From assembly GCA_034521465.1 (NCBI GenBank), contig JAXHMN010000012.1, positions 1 through 64,000 of the forward strand: a stretch of DNA of 64,000 nucleotides, in the 5' to 3' direction. The position numbers were made by a program, and so were the translations under genes. The DNA comes from SURF-28 sp034521465. Lineage in GTDB: Bacteria; Bacteroidota; Ignavibacteria; Ignavibacteriales; Melioribacteraceae. Under the pieces are notes generated by a model that was given only the letters and a program-made list of their open reading frames with translations, ran no database searches and was not told the DNA's origin. Below are positions 39,308 to 48,787 of this stretch, piece after piece; positions within the stretch are counted from its first letter, which is position 1; each line of letters opens with the position of its first letter.

Positions 39308-41595
39308 ATGAAAAAAACTACTACTTTCTTTCTCATTCCATTTTTTTCTTTATCAGCTGCAGTGAAGAAGAAAAATCATACACCAAACTTGAAGATTTGC
39401 ACGATGCAAAAATTGGTGCAATGACCGGTTCAACCGGAGAAGCCTTATCGTTATCAAGATTTCCCGGATGCTGAGACAAAAAGCTTTCGATGATATTATG
39501 GATGGAATGGCTGCTCTAATATCAGGTCAAATTGACGCAGTAATTACAGCATATCCAACCGCATTAAATGTCGTTAAACATAATGAAAATCTAACTTTAA
39601 TTCCCGAACCGGTTGATTATGAAAACACATCTGTTGCTGTTAAAAAAGGTAATGATGATTTGCTTCAAGCAGTAAATGAAATAATTGAGAAGTATAAAGC
39701 TGACGGCACATTTGAAGATATGAAACGGAGATGGTTGAAGAAGGATTTGTCACCATACGAAACCGTTGAAATAAATTTGCCGACAGAGGGAAAAATATTA
39801 AAAGTAGGAACAAGTGCAACACGAGAACCGTTCTGCTTTGTTGATGAAAATCAAAAAGTAACCGGACATGACGGTGAGTTTGCTTTAAGAATTGCGGCCG
39901 AATTAAACAGACCAATTGAATTCTACGACATGAAATTTTCCGCTTTGATTAATGCTCTTCAAGCCGGTAAAGTTGATTTGATTGTAGCCGGGATGACAGC
40001 AACCGCAGAACGAGCTAAATCCGTAAACTTTACAACTTCATATTTCCAAAACTCTCAAGTGATGATAGTAAAAAAACCTTCCGGTGATGATAATATTGTA
40101 GATGCAGAAGAGCTGTCAGGTAAAATGAAAGTGTTAGATGATATTACGGATAGAACAGTTGGCGTTTACGCAGGTACAATTCATGACAACTTTGTTGCTG
40201 ATAATTATCCAACCGCAAAAATAAGCAGATATAACTCACCGGCCGATATAATACTTGCATTGAAGATGGGCAAGGTAGATGCGGCATTCCTTGATCTTGT
40301 TGGTGCAAAAGTAATGCTTAAGTCCAATCCCGAAATAGGAATATTAACCGAAGATGCTTTGAGTCTTCCGTTGGCAGTTGGATTTAGAAAGACAATTCGA
40401 AAGTTAAGAGAAGAGTTCAATCAATATTTAGAAAGAAATAAAATCCGATGGCACTTACGATAAAATGTTCAACAGATGGTTTGTTGACGATCCCGAAGAA
40501 GCAGAAATGCCAAAGTTTATTTTCAACAAAAACTCACAGCTCAATTAAACTGGCTGTTGCAGTTGGTGATCTGCCAAACTCAACAATTGTAAACGGTGAA
40601 CACGTTGGATTTGATATTGAGCTGATAAAAACATTTGCGCAGCGCAAAGATTACAATCTAAAAATTAACACGATGGAGTTCGGTGCCTTAATTGCAGCAC
40701 TTGTCTTCCGGTAAAGCTGATATCATAGCTGACGGAATTGCAATTACCGAAGAACGAAAAAAACGTGTCGCCTTTTCTGATAGCTATAATATTTTCAAAA
40801 CGGCAGTGCTTGGCTCTTGATAAAAATCCTTACGCACACTCAAATAAACAAACAGAAAGAGTATTGCAACAAGAAGACGCTAAATCATTATTGGAAGGAT
40901 ACATTTTTGGAAGACATTGCCGAAAGTTTTCATAGCAACATAATTCAAGAAAATCAGTTATATATTAATACTAGATGGATTAAGAACAACGGCGGTAATA
41001 TCAATTCTTAGCAACTCTCTTCGGAACAATTCTCGGCGGCTTAATTTGTTTTATGAGAATGTCCAAAAGAAAACTATCTATTAGTTCCGGCTAAAGTTTA
41101 TATATCTATATTTAAGAGGTACGCCCGTACTTGTAGTGTTGATGATAATATTCTATGTGGTCTTCGCTTCGGTTGATATTGATCCAGTGTTTGTTGCTGT
41201 CATTGCATTTGGGTTAAACTTTGCGGCTTACGTTTCCGAAATGTTTAGAACCGGGATTGAAGGAGTTGACAAAGGGCAGACCGAAGCCGGAATCGCTATT
41301 GGGTTTACCAAAGTTAAAACATTCATTTACATTGTGCTTCCTCAAGCGGTCACGAAGAATCCTTCCGGTTTATAAGGGTGAAATGATTTCTCTTGTTAAA
41401 ATGACATCGATTGTTGGTTACATAGCTGTGCAGGATTTAACCAAGGCAAGCGACATTATCCGGAGCCGTACCTTTGATGCCTTCTTCCCATTAATAATGG
41501 TTGCAGTTCTTTACTTCTCAATCTCTTGGTTACTTAATGTACTACACTCGGGTTACATAGAACGAAAAACCAATCCAAAATTAAGCCGGGGTTAA
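39308..41595 (+). pseudogene. amino-acid ABC transporter: tandem permuted binding domains fused to permease, many frameshifts
   Basis: Repaired order: lipoprotein-like signal (frameshifted before SCSEEEK), second-half SBP_bac_3 segment (IGAMTGSTGEAL to EDMKRRWLKK), first-half segment (LKVGTSATREPFCFVDENQKVTGHDGEFALRIA), second-half segment (RTVGVYAGTIHDNF to GTYDKMFNRWF), first-half segment (KLAVAVGDLPNSTIVNGEHVGFDIELIKTFA), then a HisM/GlnP-type permease (GLRTTAVISI, FRGTPVLVVLMIIFYVV, the EAA-like loop EMFRTGIEGVDKGQTEAGIAIG). Breaks near 39345, 39463, 39478, 40452, 40545, 40700, 40815, 40905, 41010, 41090 and 41355. Either the read quality is poor here or the gene is decaying. Confidence 0.75.
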
Positions 41596-41599
41596 TGTT

Positions 41600-42691
41600 A
41601 TGATAAGAGTAGAACATTTAGAGAAAAAATTTGGAGATCTTACAGTTCTAAAAGATATAAATGTAGAAATCCACAAAGGGGAAGTGATCACTATTATTGG
41701 ACCTTCGGGAACAGGTAAAAGTACTTTTCTTAGATGCCTTAATTTACTTGATGCCCCAACCGGCGGAAATATTTTTATTGATGAAGTTGATATTTTCGAT
41801 AGAGAAACTGATGTACCAAAGATGCGACAAAAAATGGGAATGGTCTTTCAATCTTTCAACTTATTTTATCACTTAACCGTTCTTGAAAACTTAACAATCG
41901 GACCGATTAAACTTCTAGGTAAAACTAAAGAAGAAGCAGAAGTTAAGGGGATGGAACTTCTTAAAATGGTCGGACTTGCAGAGAAAGCCGAAAGTTTTGC
42001 CGATGAGCTTTCCGGTGGTCAAAAGCAAAGAGTTGCTATCGCACGATGCCTATCGATGGATCCCGAAATAATTTTGTTCGATGAACCGACTTCCGCACTT
42101 GATCCAACAATGGTTAGCGAAGTGCTTGCGGTTATTAGAAGATTGGCAAGAGAAGGAATGACACTTGCAATAGTAACACACGAAATGGATTTTGCTCGTG
42201 ATGTTTCCAACCGTGTTTTTTATATGGATGATGGGTTGATTTACGAAGACGGTCCGCCTGAACAAATTTTTGAAAATCCGCAAAGAGAAAAAACTAAAGA
42301 GTTCATTAACAGAGTTCGTAGTTTCAACTATCATATCGATACTCCGCATTTTGATCTTTATAAAATGAATGCGGAAATAGAAATGTTCTGCGAAAAACAT
42401 GCATTTTCAAATAAAATGGTAAACGATATTTTATTGATTGTTGAAGAGTTGATCGTTCTTTACAAATCACAATCGAAAGAGATAAATATAGATTTAAGAG
42501 TTGCGTATTCAGAAAAACATAATAGTGTGGAAATATTTTTTGTTACTTCCGGTGATGAAAACAACATACTAGAAAATGCCGGAGAGGAGGATATCGGTGC
42601 GATGATAATCAAAAACAAAACTGATAAAAATGAATACGAAAGAATAGACAACAAAAACAAATTGAGCTTAGTGTTGAAGAAGAATGAATAA
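41600..42691 (+). CDS. GlnQ-type amino-acid ABC ATPase with C-terminal GHKL-like tail
   Basis: 363 residues. About 1-242 is a polar amino-acid ABC ATPase: Walker A GPSGTGKST, Q-loop MVFQSFNLF, signature LSGGQKQR, Walker B IILFDEPTSALD, switch His in IVTHEMDFA. The usual protein ends near 240-250. The additional 120 residues (NAEIEMFCEKHAFSNKMVNDILLIVEELIVLY to KLSLVLKKNE) resemble the small GHKL fold of RsbW-like proteins, but the N-box Asn is not evident, so ATP binding is doubtful. It starts four bases after the permease stop. Confidence 0.88.
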   Translation: MIRVEHLEKKFGDLTVLKDINVEIHKGEVITIIGPSGTGKSTFLRCLNLLDAPTGGNIFIDEVDIFDRETDVPKMRQKMGMVFQSFNLFYHLTVLENLTIGPIKLLGKTKEEAEVKGMELLKMVGLAEKAESFADELSGGQKQRVAIARCLSMDPEIILFDEPTSALDPTMVSEVLAVIRRLAREGMTLAIVTHEMDFARDVSNRVFYMDDGLIYEDGPPEQIFENPQREKTKEFINRVRSFNYHIDTPHFDLYKMNAEIEMFCEKHAFSNKMVNDILLIVEELIVLYKSQSKEINIDLRVAYSEKHNSVEIFFVTSGDENNILENAGEEDIGAMIIKNKTDKNEYERIDNKNKLSLVLKKNE

Positions 42692-42722
42692 CTGTAAACT
42701 AATAAACTGAAGACCAAAAGAA

Positions 42723-43493
42723 ATGTCACAAAAACTACTAATCATATTCTTGACTTTTATTTTATTCTCATGTTCACACAAGAACGAAGAAAAAATCACC
42801 GAACTATCTCAATTAAAAGATAAAAGGATTGCAATATTAACCGGCTCCGCAGGAGATATTGCGGCAAGAAAAGCTTTCCCCGATGCAAAGTTTTTAGATA
42901 ACGTTGCTTCTGCAGATGCAGCATATAGTGTGAAAATCGGGAAAGCAGACGCGCTAATTTTTAATAAAAGTATTCTTGTCAACATCGCAGAGCGAAATCC
43001 GGATTTAGTCGTATTAGAAAAGCCGCTTGCAAAAGTTGAAGTTGCAGCTGCCTTTAATAAAGAAACAACAGAACTCCTGGAAGATATTAATGCGGCAATC
43101 AAACAATTGGAAGAAGACGGAACGCTTAAAGCGATGAGACAAAAATGGATCGAAAGTAATTATAATACAGTTCCCGGAATGCCTCAATTTTCTAATGATT
43201 CATACAGCGAAGTTCTCAAAATGGGTACGTCAGCATTATTCGAACCATATACATTTTTATACAATAATGAAATAACCGGCTTCGATATTGAGCTTGGTTA
43301 TAGAATTGGTGAAATCTTAGAAAAGCAAATTGAAATTATGGATATGACTTTTGAAAGTTTAATACCCGCTCTACGATCCGGTAAAATTGATTTTGCTCTT
43401 TCGGATTTTAACATAACCGAAGAGAGAAAACAATTTATAAGTTTCTCAATTCCTTACGTTGTGAATGACATTTCTGTATTAGTGAGAAAATAG
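42723..43493 (+). CDS. SBP_bac_3-type binding lipoprotein, intact circular permutant
   Basis: 256 residues. Lipoprotein signal ending LFSC. As in the protein at 38386, the second half of the canonical fold comes first (LSQLKDKRIAILTGSAGDIA to DINAAIKQLEEDGTLKAMRQKWIE, about 25-145) and the first half follows (LKMGTSALFEPYTFLYNNEITGFDIELGYRIGEIL to ISFSIPYVVNDISVLVRK). It ends exactly where the normal fold would pass from lobe 1 to lobe 2. Same strand as the ATPase, 31 bases after it; probably a binding protein for the same transporter. Confidence 0.88.
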   Translation: MSQKLLIIFLTFILFSCSHKNEEKITELSQLKDKRIAILTGSAGDIAARKAFPDAKFLDNVASADAAYSVKIGKADALIFNKSILVNIAERNPDLVVLEKPLAKVEVAAAFNKETTELLEDINAAIKQLEEDGTLKAMRQKWIESNYNTVPGMPQFSNDSYSEVLKMGTSALFEPYTFLYNNEITGFDIELGYRIGEILEKQIEIMDMTFESLIPALRSGKIDFALSDFNITEERKQFISFSIPYVVNDISVLVRK

Positions 43494-43551
43494 AATTATA
43501 ATTACTAAGCCGCGAATTCGCGAATGAAATTGTGCATTCAGGACAAGTTAC

Positions 43552-44538
43552 TTACTTCAACAAATTCAATTTCCAAATGTCTTTCCCGCTTAATTTTATA
43601 ATCGGCGCTAAAGTTCGCACGCCGGTTTTCCCTATACTTTTTGAAAGAAACTTTAATTCGCTTAACATACTTTCCAGTTCAGTTTCTTTTTTTGGATCAA
43701 AACCGGTTTCTTTCATTAGCAGCATAGCTTTTGCTTTAATTGATAACTCGAGATGAAGCTGAATGTATGCAAGCATATCGAGTATCACTTCTGCTGTGAA
43801 TTTACTTTTAATTGATAAAATATATTTACCTGCTCGTGTAGATTTGAAGTCGCCTTTTTTGATCATCCGTAAAAGTTCAAATTCTGATTGAGATTGATCT
43901 TCCATCCAATTGCGCAATGACTTTTCGCTGCTTGTAAATATTTGAATTACTATCAACGGGAGTAAACTGATTTGTAAGACCGTCTGAAGAAGCGGTGATA
44001 AAAGGAAACTATTAAATACCGCGTGAATAAAAAATCCCGATGCTAAACCGATTAGCAAGTAATAATATTTAACTTTCTCTTTTCTGCTGATCAAATTTTG
44101 TGCAACAACCGCAGCAATCGCAGTTGCGGTTCCGTGCATTATAGCTGTTCCTAATCCACGGATAACCCAGAGCATCAGATTTTGTGAATCTATTTGATTT
44201 AGATAAAAGATGTTTTCGATGATGCTGAAACCAGCGCCCGAGGCGAAACCGATAATCAAAGCATCGGCTAAGAAGCCGAGCTTGTTTCGATAAAAAAGAA
44301 AAGCTACGACAATAAACTTTAAAGTTTCTTCAATGAAAGGAGCAGTGAGACCGGAGACAATTTTTTCATCTAAAATTGAAAAGAAAAAATTATTAATTGG
44401 ATAAGCTAATAGTGCGCTGACGAATCCCCACAACATCACCACAGCAATGAGAGTTGGTTTCAAAAGTTTAAATGTATCCAGCGAGTTTAGAACAAGTAAA
44501 AATAAAACAACCGGAAGTAAGCTTACTATTATCGGCAT
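43552..44538 (-). CDS. PrsW-like intramembrane metalloprotease
   Basis: 328 residues, the first about 210 with eight hydrophobic helices. Motifs of the PrsW/CPBP-like group: SGLTAPFIEETLKFIVVA (paired Glu), GFASGAGFSIIENIFYL, RGLGTAIMHGTATAI (His) and GFFIHAVFNSFLL (His). PrsW cleaves an anti-sigma factor in Bacillus. The C-terminal 110 residues are soluble and helical. It starts three bases after the large outer-membrane gene, so they form an operon; the sigma/anti-sigma genes upstream are 3 kb away. Confidence 0.85.
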   Translation of the reverse strand: MPIIVSLLPVVLFLLVLNSLDTFKLLKPTLIAVVMLWGFVSALLAYPINNFFFSILDEKIVSGLTAPFIEETLKFIVVAFLFYRNKLGFLADALIIGFASGAGFSIIENIFYLNQIDSQNLMLWVIRGLGTAIMHGTATAIAAVVAQNLISRKEKVKYYYLLIGLASGFFIHAVFNSFLLSPLLQTVLQISLLPLIVIQIFTSSEKSLRNWMEDQSQSEFELLRMIKKGDFKSTRAGKYILSIKSKFTAEVILDMLAYIQLHLELSIKAKAMLLMKETGFDPKKETELESMLSELKFLSKSIGKTGVRTLAPIIKLSGKDIWKLNLLK

Positions 44539-44541
44539 AAG

Positions 44542-47487
44542 CTATAACAATTTTAATGATATCATAAACTCATCCGCCGGATAAGAATATTTATTAAATG
44601 CACGTGCGTAACCGAATGAAAGAGTCGATTTCAATAGTGAAAAAAATACAATTTCAAAATCCAACTGAGCGCCGATATTATGATGGAAACTTCTGAAAAC
44701 TTCATCGGAAACATCAGTTATTAAATTTGATTGAAACAAAGACAATCTCGCAAAGCGAACATAGGCAGATAAAAACCCGAGTTCTCTAAACATAACAGGC
44801 GGAAGGTTCCATTCCAATCCAACTTTAGCAAAATCTTTTCCTCCAAGTTCGTTTATTTCTCTGCCCGGAAAACTCTCAATATTTCTGTAACGCTGAACGC
44901 TTAGTCTATCAACATAATTGTTGCCGAAGCCGCCGAAGTAAATATTATCGAACGATGTTTTGGTATCTGCAAAAACTCTTCCGGCGGATGTTCTAAACCA
45001 AACCGAAGAATTTCTTATGCCGGGGAATAAAAATGCTTTTTCAAATTGTGCAGTTACAACAGGCGCAAACTCTTTATTAAAATATGCGGCTTCCAAATTG
45101 GCGGAGAACTTATAACCATCTTCATACTCAACAGCACCCAATGATTTGTTGAACTTAGAGTAATGATAGTTTACTGCCGACAAACTCAGCTCGGTAAAAC
45201 CTGCATCTACATTTTGATATTGGGGAAGCGTTTCTAAATCTCCGTAATGAGCTGCCGTAAATTTTATTTTTGAATCGATTGGTTTTTCAACGATAATGTT
45301 ATGTGTGTAACCTAAACTTGCGTAATGACCAGCACGACTTACTTTAGTTGGTCCGAACAAATCATAGAAGTTAGTTTTGTTTAATCCGGCATTGAATTCC
45401 CATTCCCAATAATTATAGTTTAACGAAAGATGAATCCTTTCCTTTTCCGGAATTAATTGGTTGTGTGAATATGCAGCTTTTATTTTTGCACGGCTCAGCA
45501 TTAAGTCATCGGATAAATTAAGCTGAAGTCCATAAGAAATAAAGTCTTTGTATCCTTCAATAATTGGATAAACATTTTCGAAACCGGTTTCGGTGAACGT
45601 ATTATATGGACCTTCTTCAACAATTAAATTTTCATTGTTAATTTCAGAAGCAGGCTGTGGAATGTAGTCAAAAAGTTCAGGATTTTTATCAAGCGCTTTC
45701 ATACCTAAGAATTCAATTGGCTGTGCATCATCTAAAAATTGTCTTTTAACTTTGACCGGTTTTAATCCGGCTACTTTATATTCTAATACCAGCAATGAAT
45801 CTTCGGAAATTTCAATAGGTCTGAAGAAACCGATATCGGTATTTGTCATTAACTCAGCTGTTTTTGTTTTTATATTAACTTGCCAAACATTGGAAACACC
45901 GGTGTAATAAGAAGTGCCGATCAAATTCTCACCATCTTCACAAAAGACAAAGTTTGATGCGCTGTTGTCTTCAAATTCGTAAACTGTTGTTGTATCAATT
46001 TTACCGAGATTAAGAGAAGCGAGATTGAAGATTGTTAACTTTTGATCTCCTGCCGTATTTGCAAATGTGCCGGAAAGCAGCGAACCGTCGGGTGAAACAT
46101 CAAGATCGAAAAAGCTGTAACCGAAAGGAATAGAATAGAGCCGTTCAACGTCTGTGAAATCACCGTTTAGTTTTACAATTGCTGTTCTTCCGTTGAAAAT
46201 TTGAACTCCGTATAAAGCTTTTTCTGTTTCTGAATAAACAAGCTCTATAATTCTTATATAATCGAAAAGAGTTTCTTCATTACCGCTTTCGAGATCAACA
46301 ATTTTTATTCCCCGCCAATTTTGATTATGAGTTGTAGCAAATATTCTGTTATTCGCTTTATCGTATGCAAAGTTTGTAACGTAGTATAAACCGGGACTTT
46401 CGACATCGGCTATTTTTGTTATCTCACCGTTATCAATATTCATTTTAACCAAGCTGGCTAAATCTCCCGGACGATTTATTGCTGCAACTATTCTTCTTGT
46501 CTCTTTGTTATAATACAGACGTGAAACTGAGCCGAGAACTTCATCGGTGAATTCATATTTTTCGGTCAGAGGAAATTTGTTCACTGCTTTCAAATTTCCA
46601 TTTTGGAAAATCTTTTCTGCTTCAACCCAGTCATCCCAAACATCAACAACGCTTCGTCCAAACACCTCATCAAATTGAGTTGCGTAAAATTTTGAGCTAG
46701 AGGGAGTTCGATTGTAAAATTCTTTTACTTTATCTATTCCGTAAACCGAACTCAAGTAAGAAACAAACCGTGTACCGTACAAATAAGCATTTACACCAAC
46801 TTGAAAATCAACAGTAGTACCTTCTGTTTCCAATCCTATTGGCTGATAGAAATAAGCGTTTTCTTTAGTCATAGCACGGAAAACCATTTCATCATAACCG
46901 CCGAGAACTCTGCCGAGTCCGCCCGACATCCAAGTTTCCATATAAACAGCAATACCTTCGTGGAACCATCTCGGCGAATACCATCTCGGAACCGTCAAAT
47001 AACTGTAGAACATCGAAAGAGGATTTTCATTATCAGTTGCAACTTTACCGCCGAACAAACCTCGGAAAAAATTATCCGAACCGGCAGGCTTGTCAGCCAT
47101 AACAATGTGAGTTAATTCATGATTCATTAACCATTGAAATCTTTCGTTAGCGGGCATAACGTCGAATGTATAATCGAAAGGGGAAACGCCAAGCATTATC
47201 ATATTGCGGGGAATTGTCATCGCGCCGCCGTTGCCTACATCGCTAAAGTCATTTAAGAACAGAGTAACTTTTTTATCCGAATTGTAATTCCAATAATCCT
47301 TGTGAAAGGCAAATGCGCTTTCCATTGCTGCACCTACGTGAGGAACTAAGTAGTCGTATGATTTCCCCCAATAAATTATTCTGGAATTTTCTGTTTCAAG
47401 TTTATTAAGCTGTGCAAAATTCTGCGTTGTGCAAAGCAGTATTGAAAATAAAACAAAATATAAAATGCGGAGACTAAAATTTTTCAT
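44542..47487 (-). CDS. large gluzincin protease with beta-propeller and outer-membrane barrel-like C-terminus
   Basis: 981 residues from the ATG at 47487 (a TTG lies five codons upstream). A signal peptide (1-25) precedes a metalloprotease domain with HELTHIV at about 123-129 and WFHEGIAVYMETW, with the third-ligand Glu about 54 residues after the first His. Next come repeats typical of a TolB-like propeller (YVTNFAYDKANNRIFATTH, LVYSETEKALYGVQIF, LDVSPDGSLLSGTF). The last 350 residues are alternating aromatic strands ending SYPADEFMISLKLL, like an outer-membrane beta-barrel. A surface or outer-membrane peptidase is likely. Confidence 0.8.
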   Translation of the reverse strand: MKNFSLRILYFVLFSILLCTTQNFAQLNKLETENSRIIYWGKSYDYLVPHVGAAMESAFAFHKDYWNYNSDKKVTLFLNDFSDVGNGGAMTIPRNMIMLGVSPFDYTFDVMPANERFQWLMNHELTHIVMADKPAGSDNFFRGLFGGKVATDNENPLSMFYSYLTVPRWYSPRWFHEGIAVYMETWMSGGLGRVLGGYDEMVFRAMTKENAYFYQPIGLETEGTTVDFQVGVNAYLYGTRFVSYLSSVYGIDKVKEFYNRTPSSSKFYATQFDEVFGRSVVDVWDDWVEAEKIFQNGNLKAVNKFPLTEKYEFTDEVLGSVSRLYYNKETRRIVAAINRPGDLASLVKMNIDNGEITKIADVESPGLYYVTNFAYDKANNRIFATTHNQNWRGIKIVDLESGNEETLFDYIRIIELVYSETEKALYGVQIFNGRTAIVKLNGDFTDVERLYSIPFGYSFFDLDVSPDGSLLSGTFANTAGDQKLTIFNLASLNLGKIDTTTVYEFEDNSASNFVFCEDGENLIGTSYYTGVSNVWQVNIKTKTAELMTNTDIGFFRPIEISEDSLLVLEYKVAGLKPVKVKRQFLDDAQPIEFLGMKALDKNPELFDYIPQPASEINNENLIVEEGPYNTFTETGFENVYPIIEGYKDFISYGLQLNLSDDLMLSRAKIKAAYSHNQLIPEKERIHLSLNYNYWEWEFNAGLNKTNFYDLFGPTKVSRAGHYASLGYTHNIIVEKPIDSKIKFTAAHYGDLETLPQYQNVDAGFTELSLSAVNYHYSKFNKSLGAVEYEDGYKFSANLEAAYFNKEFAPVVTAQFEKAFLFPGIRNSSVWFRTSAGRVFADTKTSFDNIYFGGFGNNYVDRLSVQRYRNIESFPGREINELGGKDFAKVGLEWNLPPVMFRELGFLSAYVRFARLSLFQSNLITDVSDEVFRSFHHNIGAQLDFEIVFFSLLKSTLSFGYARAFNKYSYPADEFMISLKLL

Positions 47488-47539
47488 TTGATAAAATTCC
47501 AATATTTGCCGGTTAAGAAACTCCGGTGACTAAATATGA

Positions 47540-47600
47540 TTTAAATGAGATTCCTCTCTCGCCAAAACACGGCTCGCTCGGAATGACAATATCGAGTTAT
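47540..47600. repeat. possible interspersed intergenic motif
   Basis: GAGATTCCTCTCTCGCC and GCTCGCTCGGAATGACA surround a short centre. This wording (GAGATTCCTC ... GGAATGACA) is like short palindromic repeats often scattered between genes in Bacteroidota-related genomes. Only one copy was noticed in the window. Confidence 0.3.
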
Positions 47601-47625
47601 GCACTCGACTCTCTAATTCGGGAAA

Positions 47626-48774
47626 CTATATCCATTGAAATCTAAGCATATTCCCCAAACCTTCACGTCCTTGATTAAACATACCCATCGTATTAGAAAA
47701 ACTTCTAAAAGCTTGCAGCGTTTCTTGTGACCGAAAAGCGCCTAAATTTTGATTAGCAAGAAAGCTTGCATTGTTCAATGCTGAGGTAGTAGACTCTAAA
47801 TTATCTTTTGCAAAAACAAAAACACCATCTAACGATTTGGTTATTCCCAGTGCTTCAGTATTAAAAAGGGCGCCAAGCTGTTTATTGTTTAATGCCTCAT
47901 TAATTGCAAATAGACCTAGTTGTTCATTGTTCTGAAGTTGTTCAGATGCTGTGAAGCCGGTGCCTAAATTTTCTTTATTAAAAAAGTTTAATTGCTCTTG
48001 ATTTTTTGCACCAAGATTTTCCCGAATATTTATAAGAACAAGTAAACCAAGTGTATTATTAAGTTGCCGATTTAATATGACACCGTTTAATACCTCGCTG
48101 CCTAACGCCATATTTAATCTTTCTTCATTCCCCATAACAAACGCGAGCATGCAAGAACCGCCAAGCATTTTATCTCTTACTTCTTTAAGTGATTCTGTTT
48201 CTTCTTTTGAAAGAGAAAGTTTTGCAAGTTCCTCTTCCGAAATTAATCCGTTTAGATTTTGGAACAGTTCGTCAAATACTTTTGCTTTTTGATCAAGATT
48301 GGTAACAAAATCGCTGAATTGAATCAAGTTGTTTCCAACATCAACAGACATATCGGTTGTATCTCTCGAGTAATATTTTTCCAACAACTCTTTTGTGTTT
48401 GCGACAGTTGTTAGATTGTTATCGATAAATACCGCGAGCTGGTTTAATTGATCTAATTGTTTGTTTAACTCATCTTGATCTAAGTCAATTTTGTTCAGCG
48501 TACTTTCCCATTCTTTAAAATCATTTGATAAACCGATTAAATAGTTCTCGTACATTTGAAGAGAAATAATAACTCCTCTTAATGCAGTTGTGTCTTGGAT
48601 AAATTCACTTCTTAATTTTACTTCTTCTTGACCGGTTTTATCGCTTCGGTATTTATCTACTTTACCGATTGTGCCTTTGCTTTCTGATTCGTCAGCAGGT
48701 GGATAAAAGATTGAGACAAGAACTACTATAGCAATAACTAAAATTACACCACCAATTAATTGTTTCTTTTTCAT
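47626..48774 (-). CDS. membrane-anchored helical repeat protein, unknown function
   Basis: 382 residues from ATG 48774 (MKKKQLIGG). One N-terminal membrane helix (LIGGVILVIAIVVLVSIFY), then a long polar helical region (55-200), then about five degenerate repeats of 14-16 residues with the pattern Asn-x-x-Leu-Gly-x5-Glu-x-Leu (for example NKENLGTGFTASEQL, NNEQLGLFAINEAL, NNKQLGALFNTEAL, NQNLGAFRSQETL). It is the third gene of the sigma/anti-sigma operon, only a few bases behind the anti-sigma gene, so it may be a sensor or an effector of that system. Confidence 0.7.
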   Translation of the reverse strand: MKKKQLIGGVILVIAIVVLVSIFYPPADESESKGTIGKVDKYRSDKTGQEEVKLRSEFIQDTTALRGVIISLQMYENYLIGLSNDFKEWESTLNKIDLDQDELNKQLDQLNQLAVFIDNNLTTVANTKELLEKYYSRDTTDMSVDVGNNLIQFSDFVTNLDQKAKVFDELFQNLNGLISEEELAKLSLSKEETESLKEVRDKMLGGSCMLAFVMGNEERLNMALGSEVLNGVILNRQLNNTLGLLVLINIRENLGAKNQEQLNFFNKENLGTGFTASEQLQNNEQLGLFAINEALNNKQLGALFNTEALGITKSLDGVFVFAKDNLESTTSALNNASFLANQNLGAFRSQETLQAFRSFSNTMGMFNQGREGLGNMLRFQWI

Positions 48775-48787
48775 TTTCTTCTCCAAG

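Noticed and set aside
43511..43522. CGCGAATTCGCG, a perfect 12-base palindrome
   Set aside because: Striking but single, short, and not placed near a promoter or end of an element; kept only as a curiosity.
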